From Kiritimatiellales bacterium (GTDB lineage: Bacteria > Verrucomicrobiota > Kiritimatiellia > Kiritimatiellales > Pontiellaceae), in NCBI GenBank assembly GCA_021734595.1, contig JAIPIO010000024.1:1-19224 (forward strand): 19,224 nt of DNA. The letters are read 5' to 3'. Positions 6,721-15,126 of the stretch are shown here, piece after piece (the first letter of the stretch is position 1; every line of letters starts with the position of its first letter). Below the pieces are notes generated by a model that saw only the letters and a program-made list of their open reading frames with translations, made no database searches and was not told where the DNA came from. Both the position numbers and the translations under genes were made by a program.

Positions 6721-7442
6721 TTTACGGCGATCATCGACATGAAATTGAAGCATTGGAACCAGACATCGCAGGAACTGAAACCTGCATTGAGCAACCGTTC
6801 GCGGTGGACCGGGATGGTTTCGGGCACCAGCACGTTTTCGAGCGCGGTGCGTTTCTGGCTGATTTCCAAGTCGGAGTAGCCGTGCGCGCGCTTGAAGTCG
6901 TGGTGGATGTCCGTCAGCAGCCCGTTCAGGTGCATGTCATCGAACACCACTTTTTCCGAAAGGATCAATACGCCGCCGGGGCGCATGCCGCCGCAGATTC
7001 TTTCCAGCAGTTGAAAGCGTTGTTCCGGCGGGATGAACTGGAGCGTGAAGTTGAGCACCACGACCGATGCATTGTCGATTTCTGTTGTAAGTATATCTCC
7101 TGCAACAACACTCACACCTGCGCAGGTGTGAACACGCCCGATGGCCTTGCGGCAGCGCTCGACCATCGTGGCCGAATTGTCCACGGCAATGATCCGGCAA
7201 TCCTCGGCATTGAGTCCGCGACCCATGGAGAGGGTGGCGGCACCGAGCGAACAGCCGAGGTCGTAGAGGTTGCTGCCCGGTTGCGCGTAGTGTTCGGTCA
7301 GCGTTTCAATCATGGTGATGATGGAGCGGTAGCCGGGGACGGAACGCTCGATCATATCCGTGAAAACATCGGCCACCTGCGAATCGAACGAAAAGTTCGC
7401 GATGCTAGCCAGCGATTCGGTATAAATTTTGTCTTTGTTCAT
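6717..7442 (-). CDS. cmoA: Carboxy-S-adenosyl-L-methionine synthase (CmoA)
   Basis: CmoA makes carboxy-SAM from SAM and prephenate, the cofactor that CmoB uses on tRNA uridine 34. The 241 residues (E. coli 247) include the opening KDKIY..., ANFSFDSQVADVFTDMIERSVPGY, the SAM-binding LYDLGCSLGAATLSM (about 59-73), VDNS..MVERC, NFTLQFIP, LSEKVVF and the C-terminal DVWFQCFNFMS.IAVK, all diagnostic of CmoA. The start at 7442 is the natural family start. The stop overlaps the cmoB ATG by four bases, so the pair is translationally coupled, and avtA follows. A strongly decayed candidate palindrome copy (TTCCAATGCTTCAA on the coding strand, 6745-6758) encodes FQCFN. It is too degraded to list separately. 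Confidence 0.95.
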   Translation of the reverse strand: MNKDKIYTESLASIANFSFDSQVADVFTDMIERSVPGYRSIITMIETLTEHYAQPGSNLYDLGCSLGAATLSMGRGLNAEDCRIIAVDNSATMVERCRKAIGRVHTCAGVSVVAGDILTTEIDNASVVVLNFTLQFIPPEQRFQLLERICGGMRPGGVLILSEKVVFDDMHLNGLLTDIHHDFKRAHGYSDLEISQKRTALENVLVPETIPVHRERLLNAGFSSCDVWFQCFNFMSMIAVK

Positions 7443-7451
7443 GATGGGCGG

Positions 7452-7480
7452 AATGTAACATACACTGAACTGTGCGTTAA
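7452..7480 (-). promoter_or_regulatory. Weak candidate promoter for cmoA-cmoB-avtA
   Basis: On the minus strand TTAACG (7480-7475) and TACATT (7457-7452) are spaced by 17 bases and match the sigma70 boxes at four of six positions each. The 69-base gap between the divergent cmoA and protease starts must hold promoters for both; I could not pick a convincing one for the plus direction. Confidence 0.3.
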
Positions 7481-7511
7481 CCGTTATCAGCCATTAGTTG
7501 GAATGTTGCCG

Positions 7512-8771
7512 ATGAGTAGAAAAAGAAGCCTGTTTGTCTCCGCCTTGGTTGTCTGCCGACTGTTTTTTCCAGCCGTTGGAAGTGCCGTGGTGTTCTATTC
7601 CACGGGCGACACCACCTACAATATCACCGAGCCGGCCGGCACGCTGACCAACAGCGGGTGGCAGTTTCAGGGAACATTTGGGGATTATCTTGGAACGCCT
7701 ATAGCACCGCATCATTTTATCTCAGCCAGTCATCTGAATGGCTGGGCGGTTTTTGTCGGAGATACATTCATAATCGATGGAACTGCTTATACAACCATTT
7801 CAAATATCGTTGATGCCGCCAGCGACCTGACCATCTGGGAGGTGGACGGTACCTTTCCCCGCTATGCACCGCTCTATTCAAAGACGGATGAGATCGGCAA
7901 GGATCTGGTGGTATTTGGCCGCGGTTGGGACCGCGGCGCAACTGTGGTATCCAATGGCGAAACCAATGGCTGGAAGTGGGGAAGCAATACCAAGGTGCTT
8001 CGCTGGGGGGAAAACCAAGTTTCCGGGGTTGACGACTATTTGATCTCGGGCGATGAAAAACTACTGGAAGCTGAATTCAACTACGGGGCGGGAACCAACG
8101 AATGCATGCTCTCGGGCGGGGATTCAGGGGGCGGACTTTTCATCAAGGATGGGAATAGCTGGAAGCTGGCGGGTATCAACTACGGCGTTGATCCTTTTTG
8201 GTTCAGTTATTATTCGGACGGATCAAATAAGTTCCATGCAACATTGTTCGACTATTCATTCCGGCCTGGATCGAGCGAAAAGGTCTATTATGACAAGGGG
8301 AATGATGATTGGGATTATTATCCGGGCAGCAGTGACAAACCCGGCACCTTCTTGCCGACCCGCATCTCTTCACGATACGCTTGGATCACCAACAGCATTC
8401 CCGACTTTGATCGGGATGTGGACGGGTTGCCGGACTGGTGGGAGATTCAATACGGAGGGGATGCAACTTCGATGGTTGCAAACGCCCACTCGGATTCGGA
8501 CAAATATACAAACTACGAGGAGTGGGTGGCCGATACCAATCCGACCAACGACGCATCGTTTTTTGAAATCACGGAATGGGTCGCCCCGACCAATATCACC
8601 TTTAGCAGCTCGTCCAACCGTAAATACCGTGTTGAGTGCCGGGAAGATTTGGTGAGCGATGCGTGGCAACCCGAGGGCGACTGGTTTTCCGGCGGCGGCG
8701 GGGAAACAGAACGGGTTGCCCTAGGTACGACAAGCAATCGCTTCTACCGCGTGGAAGTGAAAGTCCGCTGA
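7512..8771 (+). CDS. Secreted trypsin-like serine protease with C-terminal calcium-loop and beta domains
   Basis: This is a 419-residue exported protease. I place the start at the ATG at 7512 (an alternative is at 7503), where a signal peptide begins (SRKR, then a hydrophobic run to about residue 25). The much longer open frame to 6510 runs through cmoA and cmoB and is not real. The catalytic triad of an S1-fold protease is visible: His74 in FISASHL, Asp105 in AASDLTIW and Ser205 in SGGDSGGGLF. Near residues 300-350 comes a thrombospondin-3-like stretch, DFDRDVDGLPDWWEIQYGG...DKYTNYEEWVADTNPTN, which is very common at the C-terminus of secreted Verrucomicrobia and Kiritimatiellota proteins. 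The last ~70 residues look like a beta-sandwich ending in SNRFYRVEVKVR. A palindrome copy lies in the signal-peptide codons (7567). The target is unknown; it is monocistronic and divergent from cmoA. Confidence 0.85.
   Translation: MSRKRSLFVSALVVCRLFFPAVGSAVVFYSTGDTTYNITEPAGTLTNSGWQFQGTFGDYLGTPIAPHHFISASHLNGWAVFVGDTFIIDGTAYTTISNIVDAASDLTIWEVDGTFPRYAPLYSKTDEIGKDLVVFGRGWDRGATVVSNGETNGWKWGSNTKVLRWGENQVSGVDDYLISGDEKLLEAEFNYGAGTNECMLSGGDSGGGLFIKDGNSWKLAGINYGVDPFWFSYYSDGSNKFHATLFDYSFRPGSSEKVYYDKGNDDWDYYPGSSDKPGTFLPTRISSRYAWITNSIPDFDRDVDGLPDWWEIQYGGDATSMVANAHSDSDKYTNYEEWVADTNPTNDASFFEITEWVAPTNITFSSSSNRKYRVECREDLVSDAWQPEGDWFSGGGGETERVALGTTSNRFYRVEVKVR
7567..7581 (+). repeat. Dispersed palindrome, perfect copy in the protease signal-peptide region
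   Basis: TTCCA-GCCGT-TGGAA has perfect arms and fits the consensus. It encodes FPAVG in the alternative frame at the signal-peptide cleavage region, a place that tolerates sequence change. It is the last copy before an 8.5-kb stretch without any. Confidence 0.8.
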
Positions 8772-8772
8772 T

Positions 8773-10392
8773 TCACTGGCTTATTGGAAGCACCTTCCAT
8801 CCATAAATCTTGATCGCGTGATCAATGGCTTCATGCGGATTCAGATAAACGGCAACCAGCGCGTTCTGGTCGTCGATGGGAATACGCACCAGTGAGGCTT
8901 GCGCCGGGAAAGGCGCCGGATCGAGCGCGAGATAATTCCCGCTCACAAAATAATCGGCCGTCACGGCGGAAAGCGGGGCGTCACGATTAACGATGGCGGG
9001 ATGTCCGATCAACAGATGCACTTTGCGTTGCAGCAGATAGTCCATGGTGGCTTTTTTCCGGTGGCCGGGTTTGGCACCCAGCCATTTCCGTTTTGGATCG
9101 GCGGTGGAGGCACCGTTTTCAGCAATCCATGCATCGTTCAATCCGAGCATATCGATGGTGGTCAACCGAGAGTAGTAGGGGATGGCCCCCGCAGCGGTGG
9201 TGGCAATGTGGATTCCGGGATCATGGTTGAGCTGTTCTCCCAGTGTCTGTCCTGCCGCCGCCCATCCCCCTTCCGTCAGATGTGCTTCAAGCCCCCGGAT
9301 GGTCTCCACACCGTAGAGCCGCGTCCGGGTGGAATGAAAAAACGAGATGGCGATGAAAACAATAAGCCAGCCGACTTGCACCCGCCTGCTGGCAAACGCG
9401 TTTTCCAACAGCCATGCGGCCATCAATGCGATGACGGGAATGGCAGGAACCATGAAGCGGAACTCCATAAATCCGCCCCCCACCTTGACAATATACATAA
9501 GCCACATGAGGAGGAATAGAGCCGGTACCAGCAGTGCCGGTTCCGGTTTGATTTTTTTCCTTAAAACCATGGATGCGGGAACGAGGAGAAGAAGCAGGCC
9601 ATAGGAAAAAAAGAACAGCGCGATATAATAGAATCCCGGAAGGATGGCCGAGAGCCCCGGATTTTTTACGGAGTAGGTATTGGGCAGAATATGGCCGTAA
9701 TAGGAAAATTTCCATAAAAGCCACGCGCCGGCAATGAGTGCGGCGGGCACCGTTGCCGCCATGGTTTGCCAAACACGCGAGCCTTTGGGGTTTTCCGGGA
9801 TCCAGATCATGTAAAGGGTGGTGGGCAGGATGCATATGATCAGCAACGCCGAATCCATCCGAAGCAGGAATGCCAGACCAAGCGCAACCGATAGGGAGGC
9901 ATGACGGATGATTGTTCCATTCCGTGCGGCCTGAAAATACTGATGAAGGATCAGCAGAAACAGGCAGGATTGCAGCTGCGTCTCCAGTCCGCCGGTTGCA
10001 TAGGCTGCATACGTGTAGTTTGTGCCTGTCAGGAGCAGGGCATAGAAAGCGGTGCGGCGGTTGTTAAAAACGAGGAGGGTGATTCTGAAAAGCAACCATA
10101 GCGAGACGGGGTATGCAAGTATTCCCATTGTTTGCGAAAAGATGACCGGATTGCATCCCATCTTCATCCCGCCTGCCATCAGCAGTGTCCACAGAAAGTT
10201 GGTATACCCTTCCACCCGTTCCCCGATATTGAATACCAGACCATGCCCCTCGCAAAGGTTCCGGGCATACCGGAAAGAGATAAACGCATCGTCCTGGATA
10301 AACCGAAAATACCACGCAAGAGCCGTTGCCAGCAGAATAAGCACGGTTGCAGGGCTGGGAATCTTTCGTGCTAAAGATGAGATATGTGCCAT
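8773..10392 (-). CDS. GT-C fold membrane glycosyltransferase (arabinofuranosyl/mannosyl-transferase-like)
   Basis: This polytopic inner-membrane protein of 539 residues has roughly ten or more hydrophobic segments in the first ~350 residues, then a soluble C-terminal part. The first extracytoplasmic loop contains FIQDDAFISFRYARNL (Asp34-Asp35) followed by GLVFNIGERVEGYTNFLW. This is the signature of the GT-C family related to mycobacterial terminal arabinofuranosyltransferases, where the acidic pair after the first membrane helix is catalytic and a lipid-linked sugar is the donor. The role is probably adding a sugar to a surface glycan or protein; donor and acceptor cannot be told. Its stop is one base from the stop of the convergent protease gene, leaving no room for a terminator between them. 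No dispersed palindrome is present. Confidence 0.8.
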   Translation of the reverse strand: MAHISSLARKIPSPATVLILLATALAWYFRFIQDDAFISFRYARNLCEGHGLVFNIGERVEGYTNFLWTLLMAGGMKMGCNPVIFSQTMGILAYPVSLWLLFRITLLVFNNRRTAFYALLLTGTNYTYAAYATGGLETQLQSCLFLLILHQYFQAARNGTIIRHASLSVALGLAFLLRMDSALLIICILPTTLYMIWIPENPKGSRVWQTMAATVPAALIAGAWLLWKFSYYGHILPNTYSVKNPGLSAILPGFYYIALFFFSYGLLLLLVPASMVLRKKIKPEPALLVPALFLLMWLMYIVKVGGGFMEFRFMVPAIPVIALMAAWLLENAFASRRVQVGWLIVFIAISFFHSTRTRLYGVETIRGLEAHLTEGGWAAAGQTLGEQLNHDPGIHIATTAAGAIPYYSRLTTIDMLGLNDAWIAENGASTADPKRKWLGAKPGHRKKATMDYLLQRKVHLLIGHPAIVNRDAPLSAVTADYFVSGNYLALDPAPFPAQASLVRIPIDDQNALVAVYLNPHEAIDHAIKIYGWKVLPISQ

Positions 10393-10419
10393 AAAAATTC
10401 CAACTCTTTAAGTTAAAAC

Positions 10420-10448
10420 ATTGTGTCCGGCGGGAGTGGCCCTGTCCA
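10420..10448 (-). promoter_or_regulatory. Candidate promoter for the glycosyltransferase gene
   Basis: On the minus strand TGGACA (10448-10443; 5 of 6) and CACAAT (10425-10420; 4 of 6) are separated by 17 bases, about 28 bases upstream of the ATG at 10392. This is a prediction from sequence only. Confidence 0.4.
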
Positions 10449-10653
10449 TAAAAAATCATACGGCCAGAGGTTTTCGGCATTCCATCCGTAACCGGAATCG
10501 TACTTTCCTTCCGGATGGGAAAGGGCATCATGAGTCGGGCCGTTTTAACGGAAAGGCGGGGTTTCCCTGTAGATTCTGCAAGAAAGCTGCGTTCCCTGAC
10601 TTTGGTGAAGATTGAGATGAAAAGTTTTTTTGTTGGGACTTTCGTCTGAAACA

Positions 10654-10672
10654 CGGCAATATTTTTGCCGTT
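10654..10672 (+). promoter_or_regulatory. Inverted repeat in the leader/promoter of the efflux operon
   Basis: ACGGCAA-TATTT-TTGCCGT has perfect seven-base arms and ends 33 bases before the ATG of the TolC-type gene. It could be an operator or an mRNA leader hairpin; there is no following T-run, so it is not an obvious terminator. Confidence 0.45.
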
Positions 10673-10705
10673 GGCGGGTTCTATGAACATTTCCGGGGAA
10701 GCTGT

Positions 10706-11974
10706 ATGAAGAAATCTTTAGTTGCTGTACTTATCTGTTCCATTGGCTTGAACGCCATCGCCGCGACCAATGAACTGCTCACGTGGGAGGAATGCCTGGC
10801 GCGGGCGGAAAACAACAGTCCCGAACTGGCTGCGGCCCGCGCGGCCATCCGCGAGCTTGAATACGGGGTGGCTTCCGCCTCCTCCGGTTTTCTTCCTCAG
10901 ATCAGCGCCTCGGCCGGGGTGAACCGTGGCGAGCGCGAAAATGCCGCTGGCTGGAATAAAACGGAAAGCGCTTCGGCCGACCTTACCCTGAGCCAGGATC
11001 TTTTTTCGGGAATGGGCAATGTGGCGAAGCGTAAGCGGGCGCTGGCTCAGCTCCAGATCGGCAACGAGCAGTATCGCCAAGCCAGATCCGATGTGGAACT
11101 GCGGCTGCGCCTGGCTTTCATCGAGGTGCTTTATGCGCAGGACTTGATCGACCTGACCAAAAAGATTGAGGAGCGCCGCAGAAACAATGTGCGCCTGATC
11201 CAACTCCGGTTCGACGGCGGCCGTGAAAATGCCGGTTCGCTGGCCCGGAGCAAAGCGCAGCTTTCGGAGGCTTCTTTTGAAGTACGGCAGGCGGAACGCT
11301 CCCTGGCCTATGCGCTGCGCAACCTGGCGGCGGCGATGGGCAGCATGGAGCCGGATCAGGGTGCCGTGGGAGTCCTCAAAGCAGACGCACCGGAGGAACT
11401 GACCGAGCTGCTTTCCCTCATGAAGCAGACGCCCGATTATGAAATTGCCACAACCCAGATTGAAGCGACCGAAGAGGGGATGCGCGTGACCCGCAGCGAC
11501 CGTTTCCCGCAGATCAGCTTTAATGCCTCGACCGGACTGAGCGGGGACAACTATCCGGAGTATGGCGATTGGAGCGTGGGACTGCGGGCCTCCATGCCGC
11601 TCTTTACCGGCAACCGGCTGCGTAGCGAGGTCGCGGCGGCCAAGGAAAAAATTGTACAGTCTGAATTGGATCTGCTGGATACCGGCAATACGCTGATGGC
11701 CTCGCTGCAGCAGCGCTGGAACAACTATCAGGACGCCATCGAGAATGAGGCGACACAAAAGGAGCTGTTCGATGCGGAAACACTGCGTGCCGAGATCTCA
11801 ACCGCCAAATACCGGCAGGGACTGCTTTCGTACGAAGACTGGGATATTATCGAAAGCAATTTGATCACCCAGGGAAAGACGCATCTACAGCGCAGAAGAA
11901 CCTCCGAGATTGAGCAGGCGCGCTGGAAAAACGCATTGGGCTGGAGCGAATGGCATACGACAGGGGAGCAATAA
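10706..11974 (+). CDS. TolC-family outer membrane efflux channel
   Basis: This 422-residue outer membrane channel serves a tripartite exporter. Residues 1-19 form a signal peptide (MKKSLVAVLICSIGLNAIA). Two related halves follow, each starting with the TolC-type helical entry: LTWEECLARAENNSPELAAARAAI...SASSGFLPQISASAGV (about 25-70), and later YEIATTQIEATEEGMRVTRSDRFPQISFNASTGL with SVGLRASMPLFTG, where FPQIS...MPLF marks the repeat. Long charged amphipathic helices (about 120-215 and 315-400) fit the periplasmic barrel. GGGGAAG lies five bases upstream of the ATG. The stop shares one base with the start of the adaptor gene (TAATG), and macB follows, so the three genes are one operon. Substrate is unknown. 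The family call is firm. Confidence 0.92.
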   Translation: MKKSLVAVLICSIGLNAIAATNELLTWEECLARAENNSPELAAARAAIRELEYGVASASSGFLPQISASAGVNRGERENAAGWNKTESASADLTLSQDLFSGMGNVAKRKRALAQLQIGNEQYRQARSDVELRLRLAFIEVLYAQDLIDLTKKIEERRRNNVRLIQLRFDGGRENAGSLARSKAQLSEASFEVRQAERSLAYALRNLAAAMGSMEPDQGAVGVLKADAPEELTELLSLMKQTPDYEIATTQIEATEEGMRVTRSDRFPQISFNASTGLSGDNYPEYGDWSVGLRASMPLFTGNRLRSEVAAAKEKIVQSELDLLDTGNTLMASLQQRWNNYQDAIENEATQKELFDAETLRAEISTAKYRQGLLSYEDWDIIESNLITQGKTHLQRRRTSEIEQARWKNALGWSEWHTTGEQ

Positions 11975-13161
11975 TGAAAGTGAAGAAAACAATCAACTGG
12001 ATCTTGTTTCTCGCCGTCGTGGGTGGCGGCGGATACTACTATTACCATTCACGGCTGAAGCAGCAGGCGGACGACAAACCTTCATACGACCGGGCGGCGG
12101 CCGAACGGCGAGACCTGCGGGTAATCGTAGAGTCTACCGGCGAAATCCAGCCGCGCAACCGCCTGGATGTGAAGCCGCCGATTGCCGGACGGCTCGAAGA
12201 ACTGCTGCTGGATGAGGGTGATGCTGTGGATAAAGGGCAGTTGATCGGGTGGGTCAGCTCGACCGAGCGCGCAACCCTGCTCGACGCCGCGCTGGCCACC
12301 AGCAAGGAGGAATTCAATTACTGGCAGGAACTCTACAAGCCTACGCCGCTCATCTCGCCGCTTAAAGGAACGATCATTGCCCGCAACTTCGAGCCGGGCC
12401 AGTCGATCAATGCCAACGATGCGGTGGTGGTGATTGCCGACGACCTGATTGTGGTGGCGAGCCTGGATGAAACCGACATCGGGCAGGTGAAAATCGGCCA
12501 GAAGGTAAATGTGCGGCTGGAGTCCTATCCCGATACCGAGTTTGCCTGCGTGGTCGAAAAAATCGCCTACGACGCCCGCACCGTCAGCAATGTAACGATG
12601 TACGAAGTGGATGTAGATCCAGATAAGCTGCCGGCGTTTGCGCGCAGCGGCATGACGGCCAACCTGGAATTCGTCATTGAAGAAAAACTAGGCGTTTTGG
12701 CGGTGCCCGCGTCGGCGGTTCAGGAAAAAGGCGGAGGGTCAAAGGGCAGCGCGAAAGGCGCAAGCGTCCCCGATTCCGACCGTCGGAAAATGATGATGGA
12801 CCGCATGCGGGAAAAAGGAATGTCCGATGCGGAAATCCAGGAACGTCTGGCCCAATTTGCACAGGGCGGCGGACGGCCCGGGGGTGACAAAAGCGCTAAA
12901 GGCGGCAAGCGCAGCGGGGGCGAAGGAAAAGCGGGCGGGGGCGGCGCGTTTGTACTGGTCGATTCCGGCGATCCCGTGAATCCAGCCGAACGGCCGGTTA
13001 AGAAAGGAATCAGCGATGGCTCGTATACCGAGATCACCGAGGGGCTTGAGGACGGTGAAGAAGTGCTGATTGCCAAGATCAAGATAAAGGGAAAAACCAG
13101 CTCCAGCGGCAGCCCGTTTATGTCGACCCGTGGTCCGGGCAAGGGCGGAGGAGGACGCTAG
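11974..13161 (+). CDS. MacA/HlyD-family periplasmic adaptor with an atypical Gly/Lys-rich insert
   Basis: This 395-residue adaptor joins the MacB-type permease to the TolC-type channel. It has a short cytoplasmic start and one membrane anchor (about 8-24), then a lipoyl-like half (about 48-92, STGEIQPRNRLDVKPPIAGRLEELLLDEGDAVDKGQLIGWV). The helical hairpin is very short (about 95-122) before the second lipoyl half (LISPLKGTIIARNFEPGQSI), and a beta-barrel follows (about 155-245). Between the barrel and the membrane-proximal end lies a low-complexity insert (about 252-325, Gly/Lys/Ser-rich, with a helical KMMMDRMREKGMSDAEIQERLAQF patch). The C-terminus ends in a Gly/Lys tail. The ATG at 11974 overlaps the channel stop by one base and follows GGGGAG; the upstream in-frame ATG is less likely. 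The macB gene begins two bases after its stop. Confidence 0.9.
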   Translation: MKVKKTINWILFLAVVGGGGYYYYHSRLKQQADDKPSYDRAAAERRDLRVIVESTGEIQPRNRLDVKPPIAGRLEELLLDEGDAVDKGQLIGWVSSTERATLLDAALATSKEEFNYWQELYKPTPLISPLKGTIIARNFEPGQSINANDAVVVIADDLIVVASLDETDIGQVKIGQKVNVRLESYPDTEFACVVEKIAYDARTVSNVTMYEVDVDPDKLPAFARSGMTANLEFVIEEKLGVLAVPASAVQEKGGGSKGSAKGASVPDSDRRKMMMDRMREKGMSDAEIQERLAQFAQGGGRPGGDKSAKGGKRSGGEGKAGGGGAFVLVDSGDPVNPAERPVKKGISDGSYTEITEGLEDGEEVLIAKIKIKGKTSSSGSPFMSTRGPGKGGGGR

Positions 13162-13163
13162 CC

Positions 13164-15122
13164 ATGATCCGGGTCGAAGACATCCGTAAAACCTATCTAA
13201 TGGGGGAGGTCGAGGTGCGCGCCCTCGATGGGGTGTCCTTGACTGTTGAACAAGGCGAATATGTTGCAATCATCGGCGCATCCGGTTCCGGAAAATCCAC
13301 GCTCATGCATATCCTCGGTCTGCTGGATGTGCCAGACTCCGGAAAATTTGAAATTGACGGGCAGGATGTAACGAGGCTGGACGATGTCGAAGTGGCGGCG
13401 CTGCGCAACCGCGTGATGGGATTCGTTTTTCAGCAGTTCAACCTGCTTTCCCGCACCAGTGCGCTGGAGAATGTCGGACTGCCGCTCATCTATGCCCGCA
13501 ACGGAAAGAAACCGGGTGCCGCAAAAAAGATGCTCGATCTCGTCGGCTTGTCCGACCGGATCAACCATCACCCCAACGAGCTTTCCGGCGGCCAGCAGCA
13601 GCGGGTGGCCATTGCCCGCGCCCTGGTGAACAACCCTTCCATTATTTTTGCCGATGAACCGACCGGGAACCTTGATTCCACAAGTGCCTGCGAAATCATG
13701 GAGGTGATCAGCGGCCTGCATGCGCGCGGTCTGACCGTTCTGCTGGTAACGCACGATCCCACTGTGGCCAACCATGCGCACCGCATTATCGAATTGCGCG
13801 ATGGGAAGGTGTTGTCCGATCAGCTGAATCCCGATGCCCCGGAGATCCCTTCGGTTGAAGCCCCCATTCCGGTTGCGCCAAAGCGCAAAATGTTCGGGTT
13901 TAATGCTTTGCGCGAGAGTGTGGTGCTGGTCAGGCAATCCATCCGTTCACTGCTCTCCAACAAAGTGCGTACCATGCTCTCCGCCCTCGGTATCATGATC
14001 GGCGTTGCGGCGGTCATCGCAACCGTTGCGCTCGCCAACGGGGCGAAGGCCGCGGTGGAAAAGCAACTGAGCCGGCTGGGTTCCAACCTGCTGATGGTCT
14101 ACCCCGAGCGCCGGCAACGCGGCGGCGTGCGCCAGGCGCAGGGTTCCAGCTCGCGCCTGAGCGAGGCCGATACCCGGGCCGTCCGCGAAGAGATTGCCCA
14201 CGTTCTTCTGGTCAGTGCGACGGCGGATGGCAGTGGCCAGCTCAAGGTCGGCAACCTGAACTGGAGCTGCCGGGTGGAGGGAGTGGGCATCGAATACGAG
14301 GAAATGCGTTCGTACCAGCCGGAGTTTGGACGATTCTTCACCGAAGAGGAACTGGCGCGCCGGGCCCGTGTGGCCGTGCTGGGCCTGACGCCCGTGAGGG
14401 AACTGTTCGGCGGAGAAAACCCCATCGGCCGGGAAATGAAAATCAACCGCCAGACCTTTACCGTAATCGGCGTATTGCCCGAAAAGGGAAGCAGCGGCTT
14501 CCGGGACAACGATGATACGGTACTTATTCCGGTCACCACCGCCATGCGGCGGTTGTTCGGGAAGGAATATGTCGACCGCATCGAAATACAGATCGACGAA
14601 GCCGAAAACATGGAGCGCGCCCAGGCGGATATTATGGCCCTGCTCGCCAAGCGGCATCGGACCGGCACGCGCGAGAACCCGTTTGAGATCCGCAATATGG
14701 CCGAAATTCAGGAAACCATTTCCGAAACCAGCAATATTCTGGCGCTGCTGCTCTCCAGCATCGCCACCATCGCGCTGGTGGTCGGTGGCATCGGGATCAT
14801 GAACATCATGCTCGTATCCGTAACCGAACGCACCCGCGAGATCGGCTTGCGCAAAGCGCTCGGCGCGCGCCGCAAAGACATCATGCTCCAGTTCCTGATC
14901 GAGGCACTGATCATCAGCTTCTTCGGCGGATGCGCCGGGGCGGCCATCGGTGCGGGAGCCAGTATCATCATGAGCAAAGTCTCCGGGTGGGCGGTGCTCA
15001 TCACCGAGGAATCCATCTTTATGGCCTTTGGCTTCTCCGCCCTCATCGGTATCATCTTCGGCATCTGGCCCGCTCGCAAGGCCGCCGCCCTGAACCCGAT
15101 CGAGGCGCTGCGCTACGAATAG
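13164..15122 (+). CDS. MacB-family ABC transporter (ATP-binding and permease)
   Basis: This is a 652-residue half-transporter (E. coli MacB 648) that powers export from the periplasm by mechanotransmission. The N-terminal ATPase has Walker A GASGSGKST (38-46, Lys44), Q-loop FVFQQFNLL (about 87-95), signature LSGGQQQR (140-147), Walker B IIFADEP (160-166, Glu165) and the H-loop in LLVTHD (His197). After a linker comes a first transmembrane helix (LSALGIMIGVAAVIATVALANG), then a large periplasmic domain, then three C-terminal helices of the FtsX type (ALLLSSIATIALVVGGIGIMNIMLVSVTERTREIGLRKALGARR... to WPARKAAALNPIEALRYE). The PIEALRYE ending is typical. It is the third gene of the TolC-MacA-MacB operon and starts two bases after macA. 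Substrate is unknown: MacB relatives export macrolides, peptides or lipid-like molecules. Confidence 0.93.
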   Translation: MIRVEDIRKTYLMGEVEVRALDGVSLTVEQGEYVAIIGASGSGKSTLMHILGLLDVPDSGKFEIDGQDVTRLDDVEVAALRNRVMGFVFQQFNLLSRTSALENVGLPLIYARNGKKPGAAKKMLDLVGLSDRINHHPNELSGGQQQRVAIARALVNNPSIIFADEPTGNLDSTSACEIMEVISGLHARGLTVLLVTHDPTVANHAHRIIELRDGKVLSDQLNPDAPEIPSVEAPIPVAPKRKMFGFNALRESVVLVRQSIRSLLSNKVRTMLSALGIMIGVAAVIATVALANGAKAAVEKQLSRLGSNLLMVYPERRQRGGVRQAQGSSSRLSEADTRAVREEIAHVLLVSATADGSGQLKVGNLNWSCRVEGVGIEYEEMRSYQPEFGRFFTEEELARRARVAVLGLTPVRELFGGENPIGREMKINRQTFTVIGVLPEKGSSGFRDNDDTVLIPVTTAMRRLFGKEYVDRIEIQIDEAENMERAQADIMALLAKRHRTGTRENPFEIRNMAEIQETISETSNILALLLSSIATIALVVGGIGIMNIMLVSVTERTREIGLRKALGARRKDIMLQFLIEALIISFFGGCAGAAIGAGASIIMSKVSGWAVLITEESIFMAFGFSALIGIIFGIWPARKAAALNPIEALRYE

Positions 15123-15126
15123 TAAT

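Larger units (their letters stand above)
10393..10705. other. Intergenic region between divergent glycosyltransferase and efflux operon
   Basis: These 313 bases hold the candidate glycosyltransferase promoter (10420-10448), an inverted repeat near the tolC-like start (10654-10672) and a good Shine-Dalgarno (GGGGAAG) just before 10706. A minus-strand open frame crosses the region but is not convincing as a gene. I found no clear plus-strand promoter and no dispersed palindrome. Confidence 0.6.

Noticed and set aside
6510..7511. Upstream extension of the plus-strand protease frame to 6510
   Set aside because: It overlaps cmoA and cmoB completely on the other strand, and the signal peptide begins only at 7512.
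7963..7975. CCA-ATGGC-TGGAA in the secreted protease
   Set aside because: The left arm has two mismatches and it encodes NGWK; too weak to count as a repeat copy.
8785..8799. TGGAA-GCACC-TTCCA near the glycosyltransferase stop
   Set aside because: The arms are in the reverse order (TGGAA first) and the spacer does not fit; probably coincidence.
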